From Welwitschia mirabilis (lineage: Eukaryota > Gnetophyta > Gnetopsida > Welwitschiales), in contig JBOZIK010000001.1 in NCBI GenBank assembly GCA_051453625.1, positions 165,111,801 to 165,175,800 on the forward strand: a stretch of DNA of 64,000 bases, given 5' to 3'. The position numbers and the translations under genes are program-made. Below, in pieces: positions 49,391 through 61,562 of this stretch (position 1 is the stretch's first letter; each line of letters starts with the position of its first letter). Below the pieces are notes generated by a model. The model ran no database searches. It was given only the letters and a program-made list of their open reading frames with translations, and was not told the origin of the DNA.

Positions 49391-51125
49391 TAGATAGTAA
49401 ATAAAATGAGCTAATTGGTAAGAGCAGAGTCACTCATATAATGTGTGCCTTCTTCTTATTCATCATTATCATTATTGCTGTCATCAGTGGTGGAAGTGTG
49501 AATGGCATAAGATGATGTGGACGTGATTGGTAGAGTGTGGTACTTTCTAGAAGGGTACTGAGAGGCATCACCAGGATCCTCATAGGCCTCTCTCCTCATA
49601 TATTGATACTTTAAGGAGTGATGAACATTCCAAAGAAGGTAGATGTGGCAGTCTCTATAAAGGATAGAAGTAATAGAAAAGTGATAAGTAATGGCATATA
49701 AAGAGGCTCAGTGTAAGATGAAGGTGGACAGGGTATACATAGTGGAGGTGGAGATGGTATGTGTAGTGGTGACAAGGGTTTAGGAGGTGATGGTGATTGA
49801 GTAGGGTGATGAACTAGTATCTTGTAATGTAGCCAATGAAAAGATAAGAGGATAAACATTAAGGCTCTTTGACTCTATCTCCTAGTGCCTTTGAGAAGGA
49901 CCTAGAGCTTATTGATTCCATTGCACCTATGCCTCTACGAGACCCTAGTGCTTCCATTGAGACTATAACTTATCTCATAATTATTCTATAAAATTACTAT
50001 CTATAGCTCTCCTTGAGTTATAACCTATTCAATGTGAAGCTAGAGGTGCTTCTTCTTCTTATTCATCTTTAGAGTCTATCCATGTAGGAGCCCTCATGGA
50101 TTCCTAACTCTCTATTAGCATTTCACCCTAACTAGCTATGGACCTGTGTTTCTTTAATCTTAACAAATTTTTACCAATTTTTCAATCATTTTTTCTATTA
50201 CATTTAGCCCCTTATTAATGAATGATGAATTGTGTGTAGTCATGGAGTATGATCTCTAAAATTGCAAAGGGCTTCTACTTGTGCCATTACCTGGTGATAC
50301 TAGCACTTTCTGTTTTTTACTAAATTTAGCTAGAATGTTTTTTTGATGAATAATATTTACCTAAGGAATTATAATGCTAGCATTTCTAATGATTAAAATA
50401 ATAAGACAAAGGTCACCCAAAGTATAACCCTTGCAAAATAATGTAATGATGTCCATGCATAAGATAAAACCTAAATCTATCTTCAAATCAATAAGTAACC
50501 ATCAAAATATACATTGATTTACAATATCTATAACTACCACCTTTAACTAGAATATTATACATGGTAACTAAACTAAGTATGAGAGCATCAGAAATAATAT
50601 CTCTACACTCTATATTTTTAACAAAATTCATTCTAGAGTGTCTAAATAAAATATTGCTCATATTCTTTATGGCACATTGATAGCTCATGAAGTAAAAATT
50701 TCTTTAAATGAATGCACATATAATTAAAGAAGTTTGAAACCATCTATGTCAAGTAATGAATTTACAAAACTAGGAGTAATACATAATGGAGTATGTTTGA
50801 CCTGAGTTTGAAAAGCCCTTGTGCTATCATCTAACTCATGGAAATTGGCCTAGAATTCCCTTATCACTGGGTCTAGTACACTTTGATCTAACTCAATAAT
50901 CATTTATCCTCTAAGCTAAGAGGAGTAAGCCACAAGCTGATGTTTCCACTATCTCTAAAATCCAGTGTTTTTTTTACAATTATAAAGTTCCTTCTCTAAG
51001 TTCTATATCTTTTTACCATTATTTAATGATAAAATTAAGGATCATAGTGAGATTTTTGAGGTTTTAATGCTTGTTCTTTACCTCTTAAGATACTAGTAGA
51101 TTTTTTTTCTATTCATGTTGAAAAG
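49390..51125 (-). pseudogene. Env-like ORF of element D, broken
   Basis: Homologous to element C 40745-43240. The core near 50800-50890 reads VIREF, stop, ANFHELDDSTRAFQTQV, matching VREFYANIHK... in C. The C-terminal third (49611-49859) is rich in Pro and Ser (PSPPKPLSPLHIPSPPP), with a hydrophobic stretch before it. Same caveat on function as for C. Confidence 0.65.
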
Positions 51126-51199
51126 ATAGATGGAAATATAAAACACAAATAAACGAAAGTATAAGAAACAACTAAAAAAGAACATATGAAGAAAAAATT

Positions 51200-51700
51200 A
51201 GCACTTGTTCTTCCTTATTGTAAAGATGTCTCCAAAAATAAAGACGTCTCACTAAAGAAATCTAAGAATATCAACCTTAAAAGCACTCTGATAGGGACAA
51301 CTATTGAGTAAAGACTTGAAGATGAGATTTAGTGGTGTTTTTTACAACTAATAAGGGTTTAGACCCTAGGTTTTTGATGTGTTTTAATTTCTGCAATAGT
51401 ATAGGAAAAATGCCTACCTACTAAAGACATCTAAAATGCAAANNNNNNNNNNNNNNNNNNNNNNNNNNNNNNNNNNNNNNNNNNNNNNNNACATATTTTC
51501 CTTGTTGTCAAGATGTCTACTTGATTAAAGATGTCTGTTTCAAAAATTTTAAAAAGACATTCCTAACCTTTAAAAACATCTACAAAACTTAATATGTCTA
51601 TTCCAAAGACATCTATAAATATAAAAACATCTCTTTAATAGACATCTATAAAACTAGAGAAATCTACCATGAAAGTTTGAAAAAATCTATAAATAATACA
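51200..51700 (-). promoter_or_regulatory. AGACGTCT word array upstream of env-like ORF
   Basis: Dense copies of one palindromic 8-mer and its CpG-decay forms: AGATGTCT 51224-51231, intact AGACGTCT 51242-51249, AGACATCT 51425-51432, and more to 51680. The equivalent stretch in C is 43360-43740. A regulatory role is inferred only from repetition and the ACGT core (a plant bZIP-type site). A 48-N gap lies at 51443-51490. Confidence 0.45.
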
Positions 51701-51849
51701 ATCATAATAATAACACTTTGAAAAAATAAAATATCACACAAAAAATTTAACTTTTACTACATCTATCTATAATATCAACTCATAGATAATTATAAGATAG
51801 AGTTGAGATTTAAATAACATTACCTATTAAGTTACCTAATTAGGTAAGT

Positions 51850-52560
51850 CTCAATCCTCAATTCTTGCATAACTTTACATACCTTTTAGTACTTAGAGGC
51901 TTTATGAATATGTCATCAAGTTGATCATTGGTATTGGTATAGTATAGTACAATGTCTTTGTTGTGCTCTTTGTACTGTATTGAATCCTTTTATTTCTAAG
52001 GCTTTCCTAGTCTGCTTTCCCTTTTGCATGCTTCACACATTTGATTATCATGCCTTTTAACTTGGAAAGTATTCGTACCATTCCTTTATTAGATACAATT
52101 TTAAATAGATCTTTGTTCACATGTCTAGGCTTCTTATGCCATAGTTGTATTTCACCTATTTAACTTAATAAACACTTGGTTCCATTATTACATATATCTT
52201 ATAAAGTAGTGGTATAAATATTTTACTTTCTTATATCAGCAAATAAAATTTTTATTAAATTTTATTCTCTAATAACAAAATCATATTTAATATAGTAACC
52301 AAAAAATTTTATCATATAATTAACTTGCAATCAAAAGATTACATTATAAAATTCTATAAAAAATACATCCTTTACCTCTAGTAGATTACCTCCTTCAATA
52401 GTACTAATAAATTTCATTAGTACACTTGTGTTGTCTCTAAAGGTTACCACTCCTTATCTTATTTCACAAATGTGATGAAGTAGGATTTACTTCATAGTCA
52501 TGTTTTTTTAAGCATTCATTGTTAATGTACCAAACATGCTTCTTTACTACTCTTAGTGTA
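51850..52560 (-). pseudogene. Element D RNase H tail, GAG-pre-integrase and protease
   Basis: Minus strand. At 52450-52560 the protease start reads VWYINNEC, where the usual Asp-Ser-Gly is Asn-Asn-Glu (three G to A changes). GAG-pre-integrase follows as LWHKKPRHVNKDLFKIV near 52100-52150. It then jumps near 51990 into the RNase H end that C has at 43855-44050. The deletion removes all of integrase beyond this point and nearly all of RT. Confidence 0.82.
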
Positions 52561-54340
52561 ATTCATGCTAAAAGTGCTGGTTCTGATTTTTGTATCCATT
52601 CTTTTCTTGGTTTATCTTATAGAGAATGTTATACTATTCTACTAAGTCTCATGGCATTGTTAGTGTGATAACTATTTTTGAACTTCATTAGATACTTATA
52701 TTGATAATGACCTCTATTATGATAATAAGAATGGATGATATTTTTTGTAAATGTTAAATGTTTATACCTTAACTTGTAATTCCATTTGTTAAATAAAGAG
52801 GCTAAAGTGCAAGTAGAGGCTTTGTTATAACCTCATACACTTTTGTTATTTAAACTTCTACATTGCCTAAGCATAATATTCAATGTATCCTTTCCTTGAG
52901 TAAATTTCTGATTTTCTTTGAGTTTGATAGTTCTTGTCTTACATTATTCTAATCATATGTTAGTCTACTAATCTCAGCTTTAAGAGCTGCATTTTTAAAA
53001 GATAATTTATTATAAGAAATCTTTTTTTATGCATAGGCTTCTTCATAATTATGAAGTATCTTTTTAATCTTAATACATACCTTTTGCAATTTAACAAATC
53101 CTTTTGAAATTAAGTCATATCTTTCTTAAATATCTATACTATATCATCTTAACTTTTTGATTTATACTCTTCCTTTATCTTATCATTTTCTTCTTGAAGA
53201 TGTACAATAGCCAAGTAGGAAAGATGAGCTTTCTCATCATCACTTGTTTCTACCTCTATTGCTTCTTCATCATCATCCCATCTGTTAAGAAAGATTTCCT
53301 TTTCTTTGATTCTTTCTTTTCTTCCTTTTCCTACATTTTATTAGTACTATGACATTTCAAGGCTATATGTCCTTGTTCTTCACATACCTAATAATTTATT
53401 TTGGAAACATTAAATTTAGAAGAAAAAGAAGTGATACGGAAAGACTTACGTTGAAAGTTACCTTTGGCTTGAAATCCTAATGATTTTATGAGGTCCTTTC
53501 TTTTGTTGCACTTACATGAAAAAAGTCTTTTTAACCTCCTTGTGCTGAGAGCAAGTTCTTCATCTACCTCATCATTAAAGTTATTTTCTTCTTGTCCTTT
53601 CTTTATTTTTTCTTTTGAGCTTTGTTTTGTGTCTTTACTAGCCTTAAGAGCAATGAGATTTTCTTATAAGGCTTCATCTTGTATGAGATTCATTTCATAT
53701 GTTGTTAGAGCACTTTGAAGTTTTTCTATCTTCATGGAGTTACAATATCTTGACTCATTCATGGATATAGTCTTAGGCCCTTATTTAGGGGTTAAAGATC
53801 TAAAACCTTTTTATATTACCTTGGCCTATAAAAACTTTTACCAGTATCACATATTGCATTTACAATATTAAATACTCTTGTAAAGTATTTTTGAACTCTC
53901 TCTTCATTGTTCATCATGAGATTTTTAAACTAGTTTGTTCATACAAGTGGCTTTAGCTACTTGAGAATAGAAATTCCTTCATATATTCTAATTAGAACAT
54001 ATCAATTTTTTTTTTTTTTTTTTGTCTTGTAACTTGATCTTCTATTAAACTCCTACATTGTTAAAGCTGAATAAAGAGAATTTTAGATTTATAATCATAC
54101 ATAAAGGCTACTTTCGGTTTATCTTCCTAATCTTTTCTTTGTTAGATTTGTGTGATGGTATTGCCTATAGCATCTGTGATGGTTTCTAGAGGATTTATAT
54201 ATCCTTATTATATGCTTTGCCAAATCTAAAATTCAAAATACTATAAATACACTTGCACCCTCATCTTCCAATAGGTATAGGTTTTTCCATCTAAAAGTGG
54301 AGTTCTAATGAATGGAATTCCTTCCATAGCTTACTTAAGG
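52560..54340 (-). pseudogene. gag: Element D gag and linker, broken
   Basis: Minus strand. UBN2-like gag at about 53740-54340 (RVQKYFTRVFNIVNAI near 53880). A zinc knuckle at 53352-53393 reads Y, stop, VCEEQGHIALKC: only the first Cys is lost. A coiled-coil stretch is at about 52930-53240 and the linker at 52560-52900. Same domain order as the E plus C halves, which confirms how those two fit together. Confidence 0.82.
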
Positions 54341-54365
54341 AAGTTAATTCTTTTTATAAGTACCC

Positions 54366-54377
54366 ACTCTAAGACCA
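54366..54377 (-). other. Element D primer binding site, tRNA-Met type
   Basis: Minus-strand TGGTCTTAGAGT, close to the common copia site TGGTATCAGAGC, 2 bp from LTR-2. Confidence 0.65.
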
Positions 54378-54379
54378 CT

Positions 54380-55943
54380 TGAAGATCATTAAACTGAAAG
54401 GATAGGAGTGAATGATTTCTTCCAAATAAAAATTTCATCAATAACAAATTAAAAAAATAGTATAATAAACACCTTATCAAGGTAATGTGGTTTTGCAACT
54501 TGGGTACATCCACACATAGAGGGTATCTTCCTCTCATACATCTAGATATTCTTAACCTACAAAGAATAGTGGTTTGAGATCATTATTAAACTTATAATAA
54601 TATGAGAGTCTCCTTGTAAGGCAACACTCTATTCTTTAGGAAAAACTAATAATGTGATCACAAGTACAACCACAAGATTAGATGCTCCTTGTAAGCTAGC
54701 AAACTCTTTCCCTTAAGAAAAACTAGCAATCTGCTCACAGTCATAACCATAAGGTCAGATGCTTCTCATAAGGTAGCAAAATCTTCCCCATAGGAAAAAT
54801 AAAAAATGAACATATAAGTACTTCCATAATGTAAGATGCTCCTCGTAAGGCAACAATCTCTTCCTCTTAGCGAAAAACTATAATACAATAACATAACTAC
54901 TCTTGGATACTTTACAAAACACACTTGTATAAGGTCTATCTTATAATAAGAAACACTAGTAAGAGGCCCTTAAGTTTTGATATCATGAGAATGAACTCAC
55001 GTCAATATTCAAGAATGAAATATTCCAACAATGTAAGATCTAATAGAGAAATACAACAATAATCCTAAGTAATAAGTCTTTGAAGAAATATTAAGTTTCT
55101 AATTATCATTGTCATTACAAGTTCTATAAAAATGATGCAATAATGTAGATTATAATGAATGATGTAAATACTAAGAGTTCCTTTACAAATCATATCTTTA
55201 ATCCTTTATGAGTAGTTCCAACCATGTTATTTGTTTAGGATTTGTTCATTGTATGCCTTAAGTCCATTATATTTATTCTTTCATGTCATGCCTTTATACC
55301 ATTTGAGAGATGATAGATGTTTGACCTTAGATACTAGCCATTTAAACTTTGTAACAACCATGTAATGGATAGAAGCATTTAGGATTTAAACATGTATCTT
55401 TCATTTAATTTTTCATGAAGCTTGGTTCAAGACATATTCAAAATCATAGACATCTATAATCTTTGGTCTTCTATGATCATGAATCTATAATGCAAAACTT
55501 GATAGCTTCTCTAGGAAATAATCATCAAAGTATAAAATACCTCTATTAAATATTTCATTTTAGCATAGATATCTAGAAACATGTAGATATCTTTCATCTA
55601 TGTCACATCCATCTTTTAGCATAGTCATCTTCATTGAGATAGTTATCTTTTATCTAATTTGAAAACTTAGTATATTATATATATCGTTAAGAGATAGTTT
55701 TTTTTTTTCTACAATATATGTCTCCCAATTATAAGTGTCTTCTTCATAGATTTCTTCCATATTATAGGCATCTTTAGTTAATTGATTTTGCATTTTTAAT
55801 TTTTAGCTTTTTCTAAAATATCATTTTGAAGGTCTGACATTGACTTATGATATTTTATGATCTAAGTTTCTTTGCATTAATCTATCTACATAATGACATA
55901 AAATATTTGATAATTGGAATCATCAAAATTAAATTTATCAACA
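54380..55943 (-). repeat. Element D 5' LTR (LTR-2)
   Basis: Plus-strand TGAAGATCATTAAAC...TATCAACA. Aligns with LTR-1 and LTR-3. Its right end is joined directly to the coiled-coil part of E gag. Confidence 0.9.
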
Positions 55944-57330
55944 TTATCTAATTCATATGTAAGTCTACTAATATCAGCTTCAAGAGTTGAGTTTTTAGAT
56001 AATAATTTATTATAATAATTCTTTTTATGTTCATAAGATAACTCATGGTAATGAAGTAATTTTTTCATTTCAGCATATAGATTTTGAAATTTAATAAATT
56101 TTTAAAGAATTAAATCATACCTTTATTGAATATTTATACCTATTTCATCTTCACTTTCTGATTTAGACTCTTCTTTTCTTTTCTCTTTTTCTTCTTGAAT
56201 GTGTACAATGGCCATGTAGTAAGGATGAGATTTTTCATCATCATAAATTTCTATCTTAGATCATCATCCCATTCTATGAAGAAAGATCTCTTTTTATTTG
56301 GCTTTTTTTATGGTTTTTTTCATTTTATTAGAACTAGGATATTTCGAGGCTATGTGTCTTCATCCCTTACATACCTAGCATTTTAGCTTAAAAACATTAG
56401 ATTTGGAAGAAAGTGAAGTGTTACCAAAAGCATTTCCAAAATATTGTTATTGTGCTTATGTGAGAGAAGTCTTTTGATCGTTCTTGTGATGAGAAAAAGT
56501 CTTTCATCTACATTATCCTTAGAGTTATCTTCTTTTGATTTTTCATTTATCTTTTCTTTTAATCTTTGTCTTATCCTTTCACTAGATTTAAGAGAAATGG
56601 ACCCTTTTTTTAAGGCAACATCTTGAACGAGATTTATTTCATAACCTATTAAGACACTTTGTAGCTTTTTAATCTTCATAGAGTTAAAATATCTTGATTC
56701 TTTCACAGCTATTATCTTAGGCCTATATTTTTGACTTAAGGATCTAGCAACCTTTTATATTATCTGGGCATCAAGAAGATTTTCATCAATGCCATGTATA
56801 ACATTCATAATGTTAAAAACTCTTGTAAAGTACTTATGAAATCTCTCAAGATTATTCATTTTGAGATTTTCAAATTGGTTTATCCTTATAAAGAGCTTTG
56901 ATTGCTTAATGATATAAATTCCCTTATACATCCTTACTAGAATGTTCCATATCTCATACATTGTTTTACATCTAGCTATTCTATTGAACTCCTCCATTGT
57001 AAGAGCTAAATAAAGAGCATTTTTTACTTTCAAGTCATACATGAAGGCTACCTTTTCTTTGTCTTCCTAGTTTCTCTTGGCTTAATTTGTATGATGGTAT
57101 TCCCTGCAACATCTATTATGGGTTTTGTAGGTTNNNNNNNNNNNNNNNNNNNNNNNNNNNNNNNNNNNNNNNNNNNNNNNNNNNNNNNNNNNNNNNNNNN
57201 NNNNNNNNNNNNNNNNNNNNNNNNNNNNNNNNNGGTTTTTGTAGGTTCTATGTAGTTATATTCTATGATTTATCAAACTTGAAACTCATAAGACTATAAG
57301 TTTACCACATACTCATCTTCTAATAGGAAT
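55944..57330 (-). pseudogene. gag: Element E gag (5' half of the C/E element)
   Basis: Minus strand. UBN2 gag at 56755-57042: NALYLALTMEEFNRIARCKT and GIYIIKQSKLFI. A zinc knuckle at 56339-56380 reads KC, stop, VCKG, stop, RHIASKY; two Cys and the His are kept and the last Cys is Tyr. A coiled coil lies at 55886-56200 (NSTLEADISRLTYELDNV) and is cut at 55944 by LTR-2. The linker that should follow is at 46835-47160. A 100-N gap at 57134-57233 has the same 14 bases on both sides. Confidence 0.85.
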
Positions 57331-57417
57331 AGTTAGTTACATCGAAGAGTGAAGATCTAACAAATGATATTTATTTTAATAGTTAAATTAAGAAAGTACT
57401 CCTTTTCATAATTACCT

Positions 57418-57429
57418 ATTATAATACCA
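57418..57429 (-). other. Element E primer binding site, tRNA-Met type
   Basis: Minus-strand TGGTATTATAAT beside LTR-3, a decayed form of TGGTATCAGAGC. Confidence 0.65.
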
Positions 57430-57431
57430 CT

Positions 57432-58944
57432 TGAGAATCATTAAACTTAGATGGAAGGGATGAAAAAGATCCACTAAAAAATAATTGCATGAAAAAAATT
57501 TAAAAATTGTATAATGAATACCTCATTGAGATAACATGGTTCCACAACTTGGGTATTTTCACACATAGAGGGTAGCTTCCTCTCATACCTCTATATATTA
57601 TTGAACTACAAAAATAGTGGTTTTGAAGCATCATCAAACTTACATATAAAATGAGAACCTCCTTGGAAGGTAGCACTCTCTTCCCCTCAGGGATAACTAA
57701 TGACACAATATAAAAAATGTATGCATTAGTACACTCATAATGTAAGATGATCCTTACAAGGTAGCAACATCTTCTAATCAAGGATATCCAATAATATAAT
57801 AATACAAAATTCTCTAGAATCACTCATAAAGTAGACCCATATAAGGGTTACCTTATAACATGGAACCCTACCAAGGGATCCTAAGGTTTGATAATAAGAA
57901 ATGGAATGTACAAAAATATTCAAAAATATCATAGTTCAAAACTTTAAGTTCTAATAAATAAATGATAATAAATGCAACAACAAGCATAAATGATGTGCCT
58001 TTGATGGAGAGTCTAAGTTTTCATCTTGTTATCATCATCATGAGTGCTAATGATGTAATGTTTGTAGGATTCCATGTACAAAAGATGTAATTGCTTTAAA
58101 GTTCCTCATAAATAATAGCATAATGCTTAATGGAAAGATCTAATCACTTATGTATTTGTGTGTGTATATGTTTGTTTCTCTAGATTCTTAAGATCTATTT
58201 ATAAAGTCATGTCCTTACACCTTGTGAAAAGTTTCTAGCTATTTGGCTTAGAAGATTAGATATTTGAACTTTGTAACCATCGTATAATGAATATAAAGGA
58301 TAGAAGTTGGGCATGAAATATTTACTTTATTTGACATAAACTTTCATCATAAATGTCTTCAAAATTATAGACATATTCTATTAGTCAAACATCTTCTACA
58401 TGGTAGATGTCTTTATTCAAAGTGCTCAAAAATAGATGAAACTTAAACTATGTAATCTTTAAACCTTCATGATCATAAATTAGTAATGAAAATCTTGATT
58501 GCTTACCTAGAATGTCAATAATTTGTCAAATTATAAATTATACTTGTTACCTATTCTAGTTTAATGTATATGTCTTTAAATATATAGATATCTTTCATCT
58601 GTGTTAGATCCATCTTGCAGTATAGTCATCTTTTTTAAGATAGTTGTCTTTTACATGTAGTTTAAAAACTAATTCATCACAAATGCCTTTGATTCTATAC
58701 AAGTATTTATCATAGATATCTTTAAGAGTGTAGACCTTTTCCCATAGATGTCCTCCATTCTATAGATGTCTTTATTTAATTAATTTGGCATTTTCAATTT
58801 TAAACTAAACTTTTTTATAATATTTAAGCTTTATTGAACATGGGCTCATGCTTTTCATGAACTAATTTTCTCTATGTTAACTTATCTACATAATAGCACA
58901 ATATATTTTACAAGTGAAGTCATCAAAACTAGATTTTATTAACA
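57432..58944 (-). repeat. C/E element 5' LTR (LTR-3)
   Basis: Plus-strand TGAGAATCATTAAAC...TTATTAACA; aligns with LTR-1 and LTR-2. The matching 3' LTR of this older element is not found at the left end of C. AGACGTCT-derived words at 58405, 58586, 58714 and 58764. Confidence 0.88.
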
Positions 58945-59468
58945 AGTAGAATTATATTATACTCTTGACTTATGTTTTATTCTTTTCTTATGTTTTAAAT
59001 CATGTTTTCTATGATTTTTCCCAGACCTAGTTTATTTTTAAATGATTTCACTCATTATTCCTACATCTAGCTATAATCTAATCTAGTTTTATCATTTTAA
59101 TCATCTATCATGTGCATGAATGAAATTTTCATGATGTAAATTTTCTTATTCTTAATTATTTTGGTACATGATTTTTGTGTTCCATATGTTAATTTCTTAA
59201 ATACTATGAAAAATTTATGTTATTATGGATAGTGGTATTAAAATTTTATATACACATGTTTTAAAACATGTAGTAATTATTTGATAAAATGTTTGGGATA
59301 CCAAAGTATTTTGTATTGAAATAATTATTTTTTACAATTTGCCTACTAGTAGATACCTTTTTCCATTATTAGTTTTTTCTCCATGACTATCTTTAAATTA
59401 CTATTTTCATTTATGCCCATTATGCAATTTTTATTATAAGGTACTCATTTCATGTTTTGATTTCAGAC

Positions 59469-61000
59469 ATGACATCTAAAATTAGAGGAGGACTTTCTTG
59501 ATCTACTAAAGGTAAAGAAATTAAGGAAACCACATACCATGCATAATAATAGGATTTATTAGCTAGGATGGATTGAGATGCATGGACGAAATCTAAAAAT
59601 GATTTTAAGAACAAGATCATCCTTAAAGAGCATGCCATTGACATTAGCTCTTTTAAAAGCCTTAATAATCATGTGGTCTAGATATTTCCATATTAAAGAT
59701 GAAGAATTTACCCTGAGATACATATATAGGTAATTTTATAAGTAGTTGGATTGTTCTATGATAATGCAAATGCAGTCCTTTTCTATGATAATGTGATTTA
59801 AACCAAAATCTTATACATGAATTTTAGAGTCATAACATCTAATGGAGAAAGCACTAGACATTTCCTCTAGGGATATGCATGATGTTATATTTAAAACATT
59901 TGAGTATTGTAATAGATTTCAAAGAATCATGGTCTATGTGGACATGTTTTTAATTAGAAATTAGCTGTAATGTTTAATATGAATCATCTTATCTCTTTCT
60001 ATCATGTGCTTCAATTTATTTTTGAATACATTCTTGTTTGATTAGGTGGTCATAGGGATGAAGTAATGCTTTACTTCTTTAAATTTGACACTGGCTCTTT
60101 GCTTAGATCTAGATTAATGCATCCATGTTGATCTTCAAATAAATAGTATACATATTAAAGAGGAGAATTAAATATTATAGTCTGGAGGATTGATTCTGGA
60201 CATATATAAGAAACTCAAAGTCCCTCTATCATAGCATAATGTAATAATACTACATCCATCATATTATATGGACTATTTCAACTTAGTTTACATGCACATT
60301 TTTAAGGCTAGATTAGTACTAGAATAGGCTATAGAGATGCATCTTACCAATTCTCCTATAAGATAATACTAGTACACTCTTTACTTCAGAGGTAGCATTG
60401 ACCAAATCCTTGATATGCTACAATATATTTCTACATAGATTCATGAATAATATTAAAGATAGCAATACCTTATTCATATTCTTAAGAAAACAAGGGAGAG
60501 AATGTACTAGAGTGGGTTGGATATGCACTAATCTCTAAAGATTACTTACTTAGGTATTTTTGAGCCTACTCCTTTATTATATTATTTAAATTCATCTATA
60601 AAGAAAAAGGAGAAGGAGGGATCTTAAGAAAAGAAAAAGGAGAAGAAGGAAGAGCTCTAAGAAAAAGAGATAAAAGTAAAAGTAAAATAAGAAGAGTCTA
60701 AGAAAGAAGAGTAGGAAGAATAATTTAAAGATGAATTTGATGAGGAGTTAATAGCAAGACAAACTAGAGGAGATATCATCATCTCATGAACCTTCTCATC
60801 CAATTCTTTCACTATACCATGAGGAGGCTCCTTCACAAAGAGTCATGAGGGATCCACTACATTAACTCCACTATTGTCTTAGATCTAGTACCATTTCCAC
60901 ATCTTAGAAATCTCATACTAAGGGGTTAACATTTTCTTATGTCACTTAGCCATCCTATACTTTTAAAGGCATCATGTAGCTACACGGGTTAGATAATAAG
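59469..61000 (+). pseudogene. Env-like ORF of element F, broken
   Basis: Plus strand. Starts ATG at 59469 and reads MTSKIRGGLS, stop, STKGKEIKE, similar in style to the RRKSTSTSRGKE start of the ORF in C. A decayed RFIS...DEEFTLRYIYR block follows near 59540-59740. The 3' part (60600-60800) is Lys/Glu-rich, then a Ser/Pro-rich tail. A pyrimidine-rich run ending in CAG at 59464-59466 directly precedes the ATG, as for a spliced env mRNA. The family call is tentative. Confidence 0.5.
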
Positions 61001-61544
61001 TCTAATTAAAAACTAGTAATATTTATTATTTTTCATATTTTATACCTTTCATTATACACCTTCATCATTCTTATTAATAATAAAGGCGATAGATACTAGT
61101 TGTTATGTTAGTTTAGTTTGTTTTAATTAGCATCAAAACTAAGGTATTGATGTTTTTAATGAAATATGTGGATAATATTTATTTCTTTATACAAATTATT
61201 TACAACTTAATGTTCTTTTCTATTTTTCCTCTTAATATGTTGTAATAGTATTTAGCAAATGTGCTCTCAAAAATTAGTTAAATAATTTCCATTTTCTCAG
61301 TCATGTATTAAGAAATAATTATAATTCTTAGATAATATGATTTCTATGCTTATTTTTTTAAAGAATTGTTAAATGCTAGTTTACCTATCATTATGTTCCC
61401 TAGAGTCATAGAGTTTTATTTTTTAACACTCATCTCCTTTCACATTTGAATTATTCTACATGTATGATACATTTTCATAGGAGATTAATAGATTTAGAAG
61501 GAGCATATAGTTTTAAAAATATCAAAGCATATTTGGTTATCATC

Positions 61545-61562
61545 AATGATAAAGAAGAAAAT
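61545..61562 (+). other. Element F polypurine tract
   Basis: Plus-strand AATGATAAAGAAGAAAAT followed at once by TGTTGCACC, an LTR-type start. Confidence 0.55.

Larger units (their letters stand above)
47200..55943 (-). mobile_element. Element D: deleted Sirevirus-like copia
   Basis: Minus strand with both LTRs (47200-48840 and 54380-55943), polypurine tract, env-like ORF, gag and primer site. The integrase core and RT are missing: the RNase H tail at 51850-51975 runs straight into GAG-pre-integrase at about 52000. It lies inside C/E, in the linker after the coiled coil of gag. No clean target duplication is visible (TACTT on the left, TTATC on the right). A gag-bearing, RT-less element would need enzymes supplied from elsewhere. 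Confidence 0.85.

Noticed and set aside
47195-55948. TACTT / TTATC as a target duplication of element D
   Set aside because: They do not match well enough; the insertion is supported by the split gag instead.
47200-58944. CRISPR-like array from repeated 8-mers
   Set aside because: Repeats are far too short, unevenly spaced and part of LTRs in a plant genome.
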